Below, one piece after another: positions 14,701 through 26,353 of a DNA stretch of 64,000 nt. The position numbers were made by a program, and so were the translations under genes. The stretch lies in the NCBI GenBank assembly GCA_020536535.1, contig JAHLWZ010000455.1, positions 120,741 to 184,740 on the forward strand, given 5' to 3'. The notes beneath the pieces were generated by a model. It saw only the letters and a program-made list of their open reading frames with translations. It made no database searches and had not been told where the DNA came from. The DNA is from Pelomyxa schiedti. Lineage: Eukaryota > Evosea > Pelobiontida > Pelomyxidae. The number at the start of each line of letters is the position of its first letter. The stretch's first letter is position 1.

Positions 14701-16855
14701 CACCCCAACAACCACACAGGAAACCACTGCACCTGAAACCAAGGCCGCAGTCCCTGAGACCACACTGGAGCCAACAATCACACAAGAAACCAGCGTGTCC
14801 GAACCTGTGGTGCCCGAACCCAAGTCAACAGCACCGGAAATCACACCCATCCAAACAACCACACAAGAAACCACTGTATCCGAAGCCAAACCCGCAGTCC
14901 CTGAGGCTATACCGGAACCAACAACCACACAAGAAATAACAGTTCCAGAATCCAAGCCAACTCTATCGACTACACAGGAAACCACAGTGCCAGAGCCCAT
15001 CGAGACCGAATCCAAATCCACTGTGACAACAGCACCTGAGAAACTAACAACTCCTCAGGAAACCGCGTTCCCACAATCTTTAATTCCAGAAGCAACTTCC
15101 GTCCCAAAGACCACACAGGAAACTGCAGCGCAATCCACAGTGCCAGAAGTAACTCCCGTTCCAACGGCCACACAGGCAACTAGTGCAGCGGAATCCACAT
15201 TGCCTGAAACAACACCCATTACTGTGACCACACAAGAAACCATACCAACGGAAGCGATTCCTAATCCAACCGCCCCACAGGAAACCATTACGTCAGACTC
15301 TACTGTACCCGAATCTAAACCCTCCGTGGCCGAGGCCACTCTAGAACCAACTACCACAGAGGCCACGATGCAAGTATCTGCAGTTCTGGAAACCACTTCG
15401 GAGCCAACAACCACACAAGAAACTAGCGTGTCAGAATCTGCTGTGCCTGAATCCAAAACAACAGAGCAGGAAGCCACTCCCATCCCAACAACCACACAGG
15501 AAACCACTGCACCTGAAACCAAATACACCGTGCCTGAAACCACTCCGGAGCCAACAACCACACAAGAAACCAGCGTGTCAGAATCTGTTGTGCCAGAATC
15601 GAAGTCAACAGCGCAGGAAACCACATCCATCCCAACAACCACACAAGAAACCAGCGCCTCAGAATCCGCCTTGCCTGAATCCAAGACAACAGAGCAGGAA
15701 GCCACACCCACCCCAACAACCACACAGGAAACCACTGCACCTGAAACCAAATCGACAGAGACTATCCCGGAGCCAACCACCACACAAGAAATCACAGTTC
15801 CACAAGCCACCTCAGAATCAACTATCACACAAGAAACCACTGCACCTGAAACCAAGGCCGCAGTCCCTGAGACCACACTGGAGCCAACAATCACACAAGA
15901 AACCAGCGTGTCCGAACCTGTGGTGCCCGAACCCAAATCCACAGTGCCTGAAGCCACACCCATCCAAACAACCACACAAGAAACCACTGTATCCGAAGCC
16001 AAACCCGCAGTCCCTGAGGCTATACCGGAACCAACAACCACAACAACACCTGAATTTTCACCTGCGGAAGTCACCCCTGATGCTACAGCCACACAGCAAA
16101 CCTTAGTTTCAGAATCTGTAGTCGCAAGTTTCAAACCCACAGTGGCAGAACCCCCTACACTGGTAGCCACACAGGAAACTATTGTGCCAGAGTCCACCGA
16201 CCCCGAATCCAAATCCACCGTTACAGAAGCCACACAAGAAACCACAGTGCCAGAATCCACAGATTTAGAAGTAGTACTTGATACAACAACCACACAGGAA
16301 ATCTCAGTTTCAGAAATAGAAGTGTCTTCAAAACCCAGTACAGTACCTGATTCCACATCCGTCCCAACCCTCACACACGAACCGGAAACCATCATACCCG
16401 AGTCCAAATCCACACCCGTTCCCGAAACCGTCGCCACACCAGAAACCACCACAGTTCCGCAACCACTAGGCACCCCCAGCCCAATCCAGGTACCCCAGAC
16501 ACCCAATAACGAGCAACCCAAACCCGTGAAACCACAGACCGCACCAAAGAAAAATAAACAGACAAAGTCCAAATCCAAATCTCAGCCACAGGCCAAGCCC
16601 AAGCCCAAGCCAGAGCCTAAGCCCAAGTCAAAGCCAGAGCCAGAATCCAAGCCCAAACCCAAGCCGAAGCCCAAGTCCGCAAAGAAAAAGCCACAGAAAG
16701 ACACAAAGGCTGAGGGCAAGCAGACTGCCGCCGTCAAGAAAACCAGGAAGGAAAAGAAGGCCGACCGCAACAACGAGTTCAATGTGGATGCGGAACTGGA
16801 AGCCCTGAAAAAGCGCATGAAGCGACGGAACCGCCACCACGGCCGCAAACATTAG
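8787..16855 (+). CDS. Giant ankyrin-repeat protein with N-terminal Cys motif, Thr/Pro/Glu repeats and basic Lys-Pro tail
   Basis: Exon 1 (8787-8890) encodes MTDKCQCGRFDPDLW followed by RCKTCF, a CxCGxF...CxxCF pattern like the short N-terminal motif of MPRIP-type proteins (established resemblance, weak). Intron 8891-9003 (phase 2) joins it to a Thr/Ala/Pro-rich segment that includes the Met at 9098. From about 9900 to 12700 come many small exons with ankyrin-type repeats; the clearest lie at about 12000-12300 (GNTPLHNASW, NETPLHLAVKKS). A roughly 130-residue unidentified domain follows (13070-13430), then LLYYGTDTQVLKDVKVTYCG and a hydrophobic segment. The last exon is very long and carries Thr/Pro/Glu repeats (about 14050-16470) and a Lys/Pro tail with a final KKRMKRRNRHH. 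AATAAA at 17003 could end the transcript. This may be a scaffold; function unknown. It could be two genes, but open frames and splice sites run through. Confidence 0.7.
14050..16470 (+). repeat. Degenerate Thr/Pro/Glu tandem repeats inside the ankyrin gene
   Basis: Units of about 15-25 residues built on TTTQETTVPE-like cores, with variants such as TTQETSVSE, TEQEATPIPTT and ETKSTVPETTPEP, repeat dozens of times. Longer blocks are duplicated almost exactly: 14720-14929 and 15833-16042 are 210-nt copies differing at only a few positions. This points to recent unequal exchange. The strand also gives long antisense open frames, which I attribute to composition. Confidence 0.85.
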
Positions 16856-17002
16856 TGGGCTCGCCCACTCAACCACCGCACACAAACACACCATACTACC
16901 TCACAGACAGTGGTAATAACCACAGTACACTTCTTACCTGGTGAGAAGTGTTCCCCTGTGCTCTGTGTACAAACAAACCCCTCTTTTTTTTCGTTATTTC
17001 GA

Positions 17003-17008
17003 AATAAA
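17003..17008 (+). terminator. Candidate polyadenylation signal AATAAA
   Basis: Canonical hexamer 148 bases after the ankyrin-gene stop and before the next start at 17103. Assigned by position only. Confidence 0.35.
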
Positions 17009-17102
17009 ACCAACACAGGACCCCGACTTGGTGCCACACGCCAAGTTGCGTCCCGAAGTGTAAATAAATGACGGAAAAAATTGAAGATTTTAAACAAAAG
17101 CA

Positions 17103-19382
17103 ATGTCAACGGACCCACGGCAAGGTAAGGACAATGGTTTGCATAATTTTTTCGTTGTTTACGGAAAATCAGAAACAGCCAAGCTCAGGTACGTGGAGGA
17201 CTTGCAACAGTTGTACCCGGAAGTGTCCACTTCAGTAATCAACACCGTGGTCACTGAAAATAAGGGTGACCTCGATGCTGCCAACGGTAACTGAGGCACT
17301 TTACTTCCTGAAAAACTTAAAAACCCTGTTACAGGTCAACTCAAACAACTTTGTGGGGATATCAAGCACGTCGCCCCCGCGGCGGCCGACCCCGACGCCA
17401 CACAAACAGAGTCAGCCAAGGTTTGTTCACTCACTCTACGCTCTTGTCGCCCTTTTATCTGTCTTATGATGCGTCTCGCCCAGCTCGCAAACCTGCGTGG
17501 GATCTTCCACGATCACAGCGAGGAGCAGCTCCGCGATGCGTTGCGCGATTCTAACGGAGACCCCTCGGCGGCGGCCATGGCTCTCCTCACCGTGGAGCCG
17601 CCGCCGAAACCCGAGCCGCCAGCTTCGGAGCCGCCGTCACTGGCTGCCGACCCCCATCCCGCCGCACGGTACTCGCAGATTGTGCGCGACCTCGAGGAGG
17701 CAACGGCGGCTCTGGTCGCCGCCAAGCAGCGGGAGGCGGCGCAGCGGCAGCAGCAGCAGCAGCAGCCGAGGCCACTGTCGCCTCCTCGCCAGTCACCATC
17801 CTCCAATGCTGCTGCTGCTGCTGCTTCTGCTACTCATGCTCCTGTCAATAATCCTTTTGCAACAGCCGATACCACCCTTCCTGCCATTTCTACCGACACC
17901 ACACCAACGTCTGCTGCAAGTGCTTCAAGCACCCCTGAAGAGACGCCGTTCGCACTCCCTAGACAAGAAACACCGCCGTCCACCCCAGTGTCACGGTCTC
18001 CACCTCCGAAGGATCCTTACCACACAGCAGAGAACGAAGGGTTTGTTTCTCTCATACTCTTCCCCCTTTCTTATTTCTATGCAGTCATTTCAGTAAATAC
18101 AGACCCGTTTTCGATCCTGTGCAAGTTGTGGCTCCAGATATACCCTTCCCGTTACCCGAGACTGACAATACAACGCAAGTCATGCCTTCCACTCCACTTC
18201 CCGCGCCACCTCAAGCACGTGACCAGTTGTGTATCCCTCAACCTATGACAATTCAAGGTATTAAACAACATATTAGGAGCGATGTGATCAAGAGTTTATT
18301 TGACCCAAAGCCATCTCCCACACAGACCAACACAGTAGCCACTGCTGAAGTTCTGACAGTCAAGTTGGTACGCTCGAGCCCTCCACATGAATTATATAAC
18401 GGGTGAAATTTGTAGAAAGAAGACAGACCAGATATTATTCAGTGCAGCTGGGATTTGCGTAGCTACATCCCAAACCCAAGTGATTGGATTGCCTTGTTCA
18501 TACATGACCGAGAATTTTCACATTCCCAATACGAGTATCTTGGCTCCCAGTCCGCAGGCACTCTTTGCTTCAAACCTGTGAAGGTACAATTTCCTTTACC
18601 TTTCCCTACTGACTTTTGAGGTAGGATGGCTATTATGACGTTCGAATATACAATGCTGGCAGTCCACCCACTTCGCCACGACTTAAATCAGACCCAATAT
18701 TAGTTGGGTCTATAGTTAAAGTTTCTGCACGTGTCGTTGGGGGCAGTGTGCCAAAAATTGCTGTGACCTGGACTTTACCCGCTAGCCCAGTCTTGTGTAG
18801 TGCTTCGGATTGGATTGGTCTTTACGAGAATGTAAGCAAGCCCCTTTTTCCCTTCTCTCCTGAGCTTTTTCCACTAGTCCACCCGTAGCAACCGGTTATA
18901 CTTGAGCTGGGCCTCCTGTGAAAAATCCTGCGTTTTATTTGATATCCCCAAAGCCCCAGAACTGTATGACGTGAGGTACTTCAAAGCCGGGTCAGGGAAC
19001 GCCTACAGTGGTCATTGTTCTATTGCCGTACCAAATCTAAATGATATACAAGTTACAGCGTAAGTTGTCTACTGTAACTACCTTTAAGTATTAACCAATT
19101 ACCAACAGTGCAGACTCTTTCTTACAAGTAACTTGGATGTGCATGACTCACCCCTCATCAACCTGGGATTGGGTGGGGCTCTTCCGCGTTCCCGGGGGTG
19201 TTGCCGAAGCAGAGAGAGTCACATGGAACTACTGCTCCAAAGGGTCATTGTACTCCCACCACGGCAACTGTGGGGTTGTAAGATTTGATGCCTCTTCTCT
19301 CCCTCGTGGTGAGTACCAAGCCAGATACTGGAACAAGACCCAGAATAGCTTCCTCCTCACTCGTTCCTTTACCAAAATGTAA
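17103..19382 (+). CDS. Two CUE-like ubiquitin-binding domains plus three SKICH-like domains
   Basis: Starts MSTDPRQ; a first short intron joins to AKLRYVEDLQQLYPEVSTSV, a CUE-type helical domain with the L-x-LYP core and a closing DLDAAN. A second similar unit (about 17466-17600) reads LANLRGIFHDHSEEQLRDAL with DPSAAAMALL. A glutamine/proline/serine-rich linker follows, including a run of Gln and a short coiled coil near 17690. The C-terminal half has three beta-rich units with the SKICH pattern DWIALF, DWIGLYEN and DWVGLFRV, each followed by a YDVR or YQAR-type end (YYDVRIYNAG, YDVRYFKAG, YQARYWNK). SKICH plus ubiquitin-binding parts is the architecture of autophagy adaptors such as NDP52/TAX1BP1, where the domains differ in type and order. 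A cargo or ubiquitin adaptor role is inference. Stop TAA at 19380; AATAAA at 19474. Confidence 0.75.
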
Positions 19383-19473
19383 TAATATAGTCATACTTTA
19401 TTTTTTGTTTGTTGTTGTTGTCAGTACAGCAACGCTACCTTTTGTCTTCCAACATTTTTCTTGGAAAAGCACG

Positions 19474-19479
19474 AATAAA
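19474..19479 (+). terminator. Candidate polyadenylation signal AATAAA
   Basis: Hexamer 92 bases after the CUE-SKICH stop and 60 bases before the next gene. Assigned by position only. Confidence 0.35.
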
Positions 19480-19538
19480 CAGTTTTCGCTCAGAGACGAA
19501 AAAAACAAGGAAAAAAAAAATTAACCAACAAAGTTGTC

Positions 19539-20318
19539 ATGGCGCAGCACCCTGATGTATGGAAAGGGCACCACTGGGACGACGAGGGAGCGGCGTCGCG
19601 GCCTTGGGTAGTCACCACATCGCAAGACAGCTTCACTGAGTCTTTCGAGAACGACCACTTGGTGTTCCTGATCGGCCCGACCAACGAGGACACGCCGTGG
19701 CGGCGGCCGTTCTTGGAATCGGTGACCACCAGGTGCCCCTGGGGGACCCTGAGGAAGAGGGTGGTGTTTGTTATACCAGAGACCAGGAGCGGGTTCTGGA
19801 ACAACATGATGGGGCAGAAGTTCTGGCGAGAGAACCCCAAGAGGTTCTTTGAGTGTGGTGCCATAATCGGCCCGCTGCAGCTGGGCTGGGAGCAGAAGCA
19901 CATCCTGCGCATACTCGGTAATCCAGAGTCCGGGACCATTGCATCTTGGGCTGATGTCAGCTTCTCCACCAACATTGGCCCTACGTACCGCTTTGAATGC
20001 GGCCAGTGCGCCCCAAGCAGCGCATTGATACACGGTGAGCCGCGGTCTGCCGAGAAGATGGACTGGATGCACTGTGCCCTGAGCAGCGACTGGCTACAGC
20101 AGAACCTGGCCGCAATTGCTGCTGGGGGAACGGGGGCACCCACTGCGCAAGACGTGAAGACCAGGATGACCGGCCCGGTATTTGCTCACTCACTGGACGA
20201 GCTGGCAAACAGGGTAATTGCCAGGATATGCAGGCTGTGTGGGGCCGATACTTCACCATCAGTGACGACAACCACCACACCTACCCCCACTGAAACACCA
20301 ACAAAGTCCCACAGTTAA
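19539..20318 (+). CDS. Nucleoside 2-deoxyribosyltransferase-like protein, intronless
   Basis: Single open frame of 259 residues starting MAQHPDVWKGHHWDD. Its core matches the deoxyribosyltransferase-like fold: VFLIGPTNEDTPWRRPFLES (strand plus GPT loop and W-R), VVFVIPETRSGFW, a central FWRENPKRFFECGAIIG, then SFSTNIGPTYRFECG, which corresponds to the N-x-G-x-x-x-E-x-G segment that contacts substrate. In this family a Glu acts as nucleophile in base exchange or hydrolysis of N-glycosidic bonds. The C-terminus is a Thr/Pro tail. The lack of introns contrasts with both neighbours and may mean recent acquisition, perhaps from bacteria. Substrate unknown; another N-glycosidase-like activity is possible. 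Confidence 0.55.
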   Translation: MAQHPDVWKGHHWDDEGAASRPWVVTTSQDSFTESFENDHLVFLIGPTNEDTPWRRPFLESVTTRCPWGTLRKRVVFVIPETRSGFWNNMMGQKFWRENPKRFFECGAIIGPLQLGWEQKHILRILGNPESGTIASWADVSFSTNIGPTYRFECGQCAPSSALIHGEPRSAEKMDWMHCALSSDWLQQNLAAIAAGGTGAPTAQDVKTRMTGPVFAHSLDELANRVIARICRLCGADTSPSVTTTTTPTPTETPTKSHS

Positions 20319-20915
20319 CCTTATTGAATTCTAATGCTAGCATGCTAGCAGTTCTCTGTTGCCTTTTCCTCCCTGCACAGACATAATAGAAAACAAACCC
20401 AAGAAAAGAAAAAAAAAAGGGGTTGATGACAGTGCAACCTCCGATTGGAACCCCCACTCAGCCCCGTTTTCCTGTGACCGCCCTCAGCGCCCGCTTTTGA
20501 ATGTTCCGTTTCCGGCCTCTTCCGCTGCGCAGCGTCATTAAACGAACCACGGTGCTAAGGCTGCCCCTGGCAACGTTGTTCACTGAAGGCTTCCCAGGGC
20601 GCGGCTGTAAACGCAGCGAGCTCCTCCTGAAAGCTACACCATCACCAACCCCGAATTTAAACTCCCCCACAGCCGGGAATCCTCAGAAATAAATTGTCCT
20701 GCCGAATACTTATGGGAATCTCACTGAGACGAAGCCCCTTGATGCACATTCCAAAGAATACAACTCTGCTCCGGTGCACTGTGGTAAGTTGGTTGTGTTT
20801 GTTGCTGAGAGGTGCTCTATGTGCTATCGTTCGGAGTGTGGAATTTACTTGAACTGGGATACCTTGAAAACGCGGTTGGAAAGCAAGAACTCGAATCAAA
20901 AACACCTCGCGTTCG
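20319..20915. other. Intergenic region, no gene seen
   Basis: About 600 bases between the deoxyribosyltransferase-like gene and the ART gene. Short frames on both strands lack domain or codon signal. It presumably contains the promoter of the downstream gene. Confidence 0.4.
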
Positions 20916-23900
20916 ATGAGTCGGTTTGATGACGGGGAGTTCGTAGACGATGGCGAGTTCGTCGATGACGGGGACGAACCGGAGTTAGAGGCAGACCTCC
21001 TCGAGGCTGAGCCGGATCAAGATGGGGAGCGCGCGCGAGAAAAAGAAGAAAAGGAGCTGCCACCCTCGCTCCTGTCCAGCTACGAGCCGGCCGCCGACTT
21101 TGAGGAGAGCGGCGCCGCCCCGCCGCCTGCCCCGCCGCCGCCCCCGCCGGTCGCAGCGGCCTCCTGCGACCCCGGGTCGCCCCGCTCCCGCGACACCCAG
21201 CCCGAGCCGTCCCTCGTAAGCGCCATCAAGGACGGCGTGCAGCTCCGCAAGTCCCTCGCCAGCGTCGTCTCGGAGGCCTACGCGGCCGACCTGACCTTGG
21301 GCAGACAGGCCCAGCATGGCAGCGTCAGCGACGGCGTCAGCGACAGCGACGGCGATGGCGACGGCTACGGCGACGCCGACGGCTACGACGTCGCATCCAG
21401 TGTCCGCAGTGCAACGCCGGGCGAGAAAAGCGAGAAGAACCGGCGTAAAAAGTCAGAAAAGGCGTCGGCGGCCTCGTCGTCGTCGTCGAGCGGGAGTATG
21501 AGCAGAAGCTCTTCCCCTCAACCTGGCAAGATGAGGTGCCTAGTTGTTAGCGGAGGCTCGGGAGGGGCGCCAGCCGCGGATAAAGATAAGTCCCTGACAC
21601 CTGAGCCCAATTCATTTGGTTCTGGGAGGGGAATGGCGCGTGTCTGCAAGCCCAAGCTCGCCACCTCAGATCAAAGGAACAAGTCGGATATGAATTCCTC
21701 CCTCAGCCTCTTGGAAACTGATAGTCTGGGCTTGGAGGACAAGAGCAACAGCTTCAAGGGCTCGAGGAAGAGCCGTGGCCTGCGCCTCTCCCTGTTCTCT
21801 TCATCAGAGAAGAAGAAGAAACCAGCCCCAAAACGGCAGGAGGAGGCGCCCGGCAAGGCAGCTAACAGAGCCCCACCACCTGGCAAGTGGGGGAGCGTCG
21901 CTGCCGCCACCTCCATGCTCCCAGGTTGCCTTTCGACTTCGTGTAGCTCGGTTCCTGTGCCCCAATCTCTCCCGGCGCCCCCACCTTCCCCATTAATATG
22001 CCCTCCCCCACTCTCGACGTTTACATCTTCTGCTCCTTCATGCGCTCCTGCTTCAAGTTTCAGAAGCTCGATCTCCAGCTCGAGCTCGAGTTCGAGTTCG
22101 AGTTCGGCCTCTTCTAGCTCTGAGACCACTGTATGTCCGCCGAGAGTCCCTGCTCAACCCACCTGGAAAAAAACTGCCGGGAGGGGGTCAAGCTCCGGTT
22201 CTGTGACGATGGGAAACAGGCCCAACGCCAACGTCAGAAATGTATACAACGTTGACAACTTGTCTCTAACAAGATCGCCAAGTTGTGGCACATCTCACAC
22301 ACCACTATTTGAAGCTGCTAGAAGAGCCGGTGTGCCAAATACTGTTAATGTTGTAGAACTTTGCTTGTCTAGGGCTGAGGCCTCTTACCTAAAGTATTTG
22401 ACCATTGAAGAAGCTGCCTCTATTTCTTTGTACACATACGACTTCAGTAATTCTGCACAGCATGATGTGCTTCCCTCCTATTTATTTTTTCCCACTCATT
22501 CAATTCAAGAAAAACCCCTTCCGGTTGTTGAATCAAGCTTTATTTAGTCAGCAAGAAAAGGAACTCTCTACAGTTGCCGATTTACTCATCTGTCTATTGT
22601 CGGCACTGCGGAAATTGCCAAAGGTGCATCTCCCCGTCCTATACAGGGGGATCACAAAGAGGGTCACTGTGGGTGGCTTATACAGCAAAGGAAAGACAAT
22701 TAATTGGAGAACTTTCTCTTCCACAAGCACAGAAGAAACAGTTTCAAGAAAGTTTCTCTCGATTCCATCCTTTTTACATATATTAAACCAACCAACTACG
22801 ACACGCCTCACGCTTGGTATAGATTCTTGATTGATGCCGCAGGAAAGCCAGATGGAACCTTGTTCGTTATCCGAGGAAAGTCCTGGGGCTACAATGTACA
22901 ACCTTTTTCCTTGATTCCAATGGAAAAAGGCAAGCTCGCTTCTCGTTATTACAGAACTGAACTAACACCTTACCAGAAATCCTCCTCGAGCCAAATGTAA
23001 GCTTTAAAGTCGTAAATGTTGTTGCAGGGCCTCCTGTCGTTGTGGAACTGGAAATGGAAGATGTGGAGCTGATTCTTTCCAGTGCCGCCCCACCACTGTG
23101 GCCATCAGAGGATATTGTCGACCTGGAGGCCATCTCAGAAACCTCCGCTGAGCGCCGTAGGTCTCCTCCTCTAGCTAATGGTGAATTGCCACAACCTTCA
23201 AGGAGTGACTCCACCAACTCCTCAGGCACAACAACAAACATTCCGCAACCAACCAGAGGAGAAACTCCAGACAATCAACTAAAGCCAGCCCCGCCCCAAC
23301 CCACAAGGACATCCACCCCAACTGCCACAATCCCTCAGCCCACAAGGACCTCCTCCCCGCTTACCAATTCCTCCAATCCTCCGCACAGCTCAAGCCCAAT
23401 GCCCCAGCCCACCAGGGCCATCCCGCCCTCGCCCTCCCCCTCCCCCTCGTCACCCGACCACACCCCGCCCTCCGAGGTCCACGCCACCCGGACTGTTCCT
23501 CCCCTCCCCGCCGCTTCCTCGTCCCCTCCTCCGTCCTCGCCCGAGGTCCACGCCTCCCGCGTCGTCGTGTCCCCCCACGCCACCCCGGCTCCCACTCCCT
23601 ACCCCACCCGCACAGTCCCGGGGGCATCGGAGCCTCAGCAGCCAACGCCCGCATCCCCCCACGCCACCAGGGTCATCACTCCACAGCCGGCGGCGGAATC
23701 CCCGCACGCCGTCCGAGTCATAACCCCGCCGGCACCCAGCGCCGTGGACACCCAGCACTGCCACGCATCACGCGTGATTCCGCCTGCATCGACACCCCCG
23801 ATTCCATCCAATTCACCGCCCCCAACTGCTGAGGTGCATGCCTCAAGGGTGGTTGTCATCCCACAGTCCCATCATAGCCGCAATCAAGAGCGAGAAGTAG

Positions 23901-24097
23901 AGGAGAATGAGGCAGAGGGGGACAGCAACACTTCTGCTATAAATGAGCCCAACCCAGTACTAGTGAGCCCAACGAAAGTGGACACCTTTGCCTCTGCAGT
24001 GGAGAGGAAAGATGACTTGTTGTCATTCCTTGGTGCAGCTGTGGTTGTTGGTGCTTCAATAAGTGGACCCGGGAAGAAGAAAACAAAACACAACTAA
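20916..24097 (+). CDS. ADP-ribosyltransferase (R-S-E class) with long low-complexity arms
   Basis: The first exon gives about 500 residues of acidic, Pro-, Ser- and Lys-rich sequence starting MSRFDDGEFVDDGEF, with poly-Ser tracts. The ART domain spans about 22330-23050. It holds TIEEAASISLYTYDF, KNPFRLLNQALF, the NAD-binding Arg in VLYRGITKRV, the FSSTST motif, GTLFVIRGKSWGY, and E-K-E before ILLEP, which is the ExE motif completed across an intron. All three R-S-E elements are present, so the domain should bind NAD and may modify arginine or another residue. The intron splitting ExE appears to start with GC (GCAAGC...CAG, near 22936-22989). The last exon (to TAA at 24095) is rich in Pro, Thr and a recurring HA[ST]RV motif. 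No signal peptide, so it probably acts in the cytosol or nucleus. Confidence 0.8.
23150..23880 (+). repeat. QPTR and HA[STV]RV short peptide repeats in the ART C-terminal arm
   Basis: At least five QPTR-type units (for example PQPTRTSTP, PQPTRTSSP) are followed by a run of HASRVVV, HATRVITP and HAVRVITP units spaced 12-30 residues apart. The shared core is [EPS]-x-H-A-x-R-V. It looks like a short linear motif array. Arginines at fixed spacing could be binding sites or even self-modification sites; this is speculation. Confidence 0.6.
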
Positions 24098-24155
24098 ACG
24101 TGTGGTAGCTAGATAAATTGTAAATTAAAGAAAAGTATGTTTTTGTGGTTCCAAA

Positions 24156-26322
24156 TCAATCTTCATAGTAATTGGTATTCACACAGGAGTCGCGAAGGCA
24201 ACCGGGTCCCTCCTCCTGATACTGCTGAAGATGAGATAATGGATGTACTAACTGGAAGGAACACACTTGTTGCCGCGAAATGGCGGCAGTACTATGGAGA
24301 GAGACATCTGAAGCAAGCAAAGCCCCGCCGCGCCAAGCATCGACAATAGCATCTCTGGCGGAGTATATGTTGAAAGGAGTGCTGAATTGGGTTGAGTGGA
24401 AGTGTTGGTACAAAATTCCTCCTTACTCCATTGGTAGTATTCTTCGGATTTCACTGGAGAGTCTCTCATCAAAGCAAGGAAATTTAGTATTCCCACCAGT
24501 GATGAAAACGTTCTGGTTTGGTCTAAGAAATCACGCATAGTGATGGCGCCAAACCTGGGCACAGGCAGGCCAAAGTCTAACCACGGATTCTATTGCTTCA
24601 GCTAGGCCCATTTGATTAACACCAACAAGCCCAGGCTTGTGGCAGTGAGTGTTACCATAAGGGGAAGAAGTGCTTGCCTGAAATACAATTTCTGGTATCC
24701 TTATTCTTTCCACAGCTATCACGATTTGTTGTTCAGTTTCGTCCTGTGAAACTTAAGACATTGTAGGAAGGACTAACCCTCACATCATCGGCACTGGAGC
24801 CATCTTGTTCAAGGTCGTCACTTTCTGAGCCCTAAGAATGGTTAAATTAGAAAGGAAACAAAGACTTTTGTGAAAAGAGACTCGTGTCATACGTGGGTTC
24901 TAGAGGATTTCTGTGGAGGGGGATTCTCAAAGTTCTTGTGCTTGGCGAAAGTTTTCCGTGCCCTACTTACAGCAGTGCTTACATTGTGGATGGCTTTTCG
25001 TAATTCTTCTTCAGTCATATTTAGTTTATCAAGTTTCCTCTGTACTCAAAATGTTGTTGGTTGTGTGAGACAGAGTTAAGTTTTAACCTCGTATGATGCA
25101 TGATCTACTGGCTTCAGTTGAGAGACTTCACGTAATCTTTGTAAATATGCTTCCTAACACAAATCATTAGTCACAGTCCGGGTTGCGGTGGTGCCTACCC
25201 TCTCTGACTGCTTTTTCCTCGCCTGTTCAAGGGCTCTTAACTGTTTTTCGTCCTTTCTCTTCTTTTTCAGCTCTTCAACCTTTTCTTCTTCTGTTTTCTA
25301 CTGCAGTGAGAAGAGGGAAAAAGGCCTGTGAAGCTTACGGGTATTCTAAGGAAAACGCTTTTGGTGAGAGCAGTATCAGGATCAGCAAAACTCATGAGTT
25401 CTGATAGATAAAACTGCGGTGCTGTGTACATGTGATGCTCTTTGATGTGTTGCGCCCGTGCGTTTGTCATTACGTGTGACAGTGTGGGATACTTCACACA
25501 AAGGAACTGTTGCAACAAACGGGTTCCATGGAACCCCCCAACTGACAGCCTATGTCAATTTTTCATGTTTGGGTGTATGGAACGTGGTGACTGAAATTTA
25601 TTGTGGTTGAGGCATTGCAAGCTTGGAGTTCAAATACCTTTTGGATAAGTTTGGAATCCATATTCCATCGACAATCGGTAACACGTGAGTTGTGTACTGC
25701 CCTGAGGATATTACAAGTGCGTTCCTAGTCCAACATTACACAGGTTGCATCATGAGGGCGGAATGCCTGGCTGGGATTTTATTTTGGATGAAACTGAAAA
25801 GAGCATCAACTCCATATGCAACTGAAGGCACACCGTACACTTCAAATAACAATTCCGACATCACTAAAACAAGAATTAATGTAGAGTGCTGAAATTTTGA
25901 GTACTACGAACAAGATCTGGCAGCAGGGGTATTGCATGGTACCTCACTCACAACAACAGGGTGCTCTATTGAAGCTGTATCAATGCCAAGACCACTGAAA
26001 ACATAGTCCAAGATGACTTCCTACTAATATTAACTACGTAGTGTACTAGATCTAGATTCGCACCTGGCAAACAGGGTCAACAAGCAACCCATTTCTGAAG
26101 GGAGAGCACGGATTGGTCACGTTGTGTGAATCCTCATCCCAGTTAATGACAACAGAATTCCCTTCCACACACGGGGTGAACATCACTATACAATACGTTA
26201 AAGTAGAATTAAGCCCCACCTTTCATACATCTCGGATAGGAATCCACAGAAAATCCAGCCTTGCACTGATAAGTGCCTGAATGACAACATGAGAACGTGG
26301 AAAAACGCCAAGCCGCCCCCCC

Positions 26323-26353
<31 letters not shown>

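Noticed and set aside
13954-16578. Long antisense open frames (355 and 507 residues) opposite the Thr/Pro/Glu repeat exon
   Set aside because: They mirror the repeat composition of the sense strand (Val/Ser/Gly-rich), have no domain, and arise because repeated codons avoid antisense stops.
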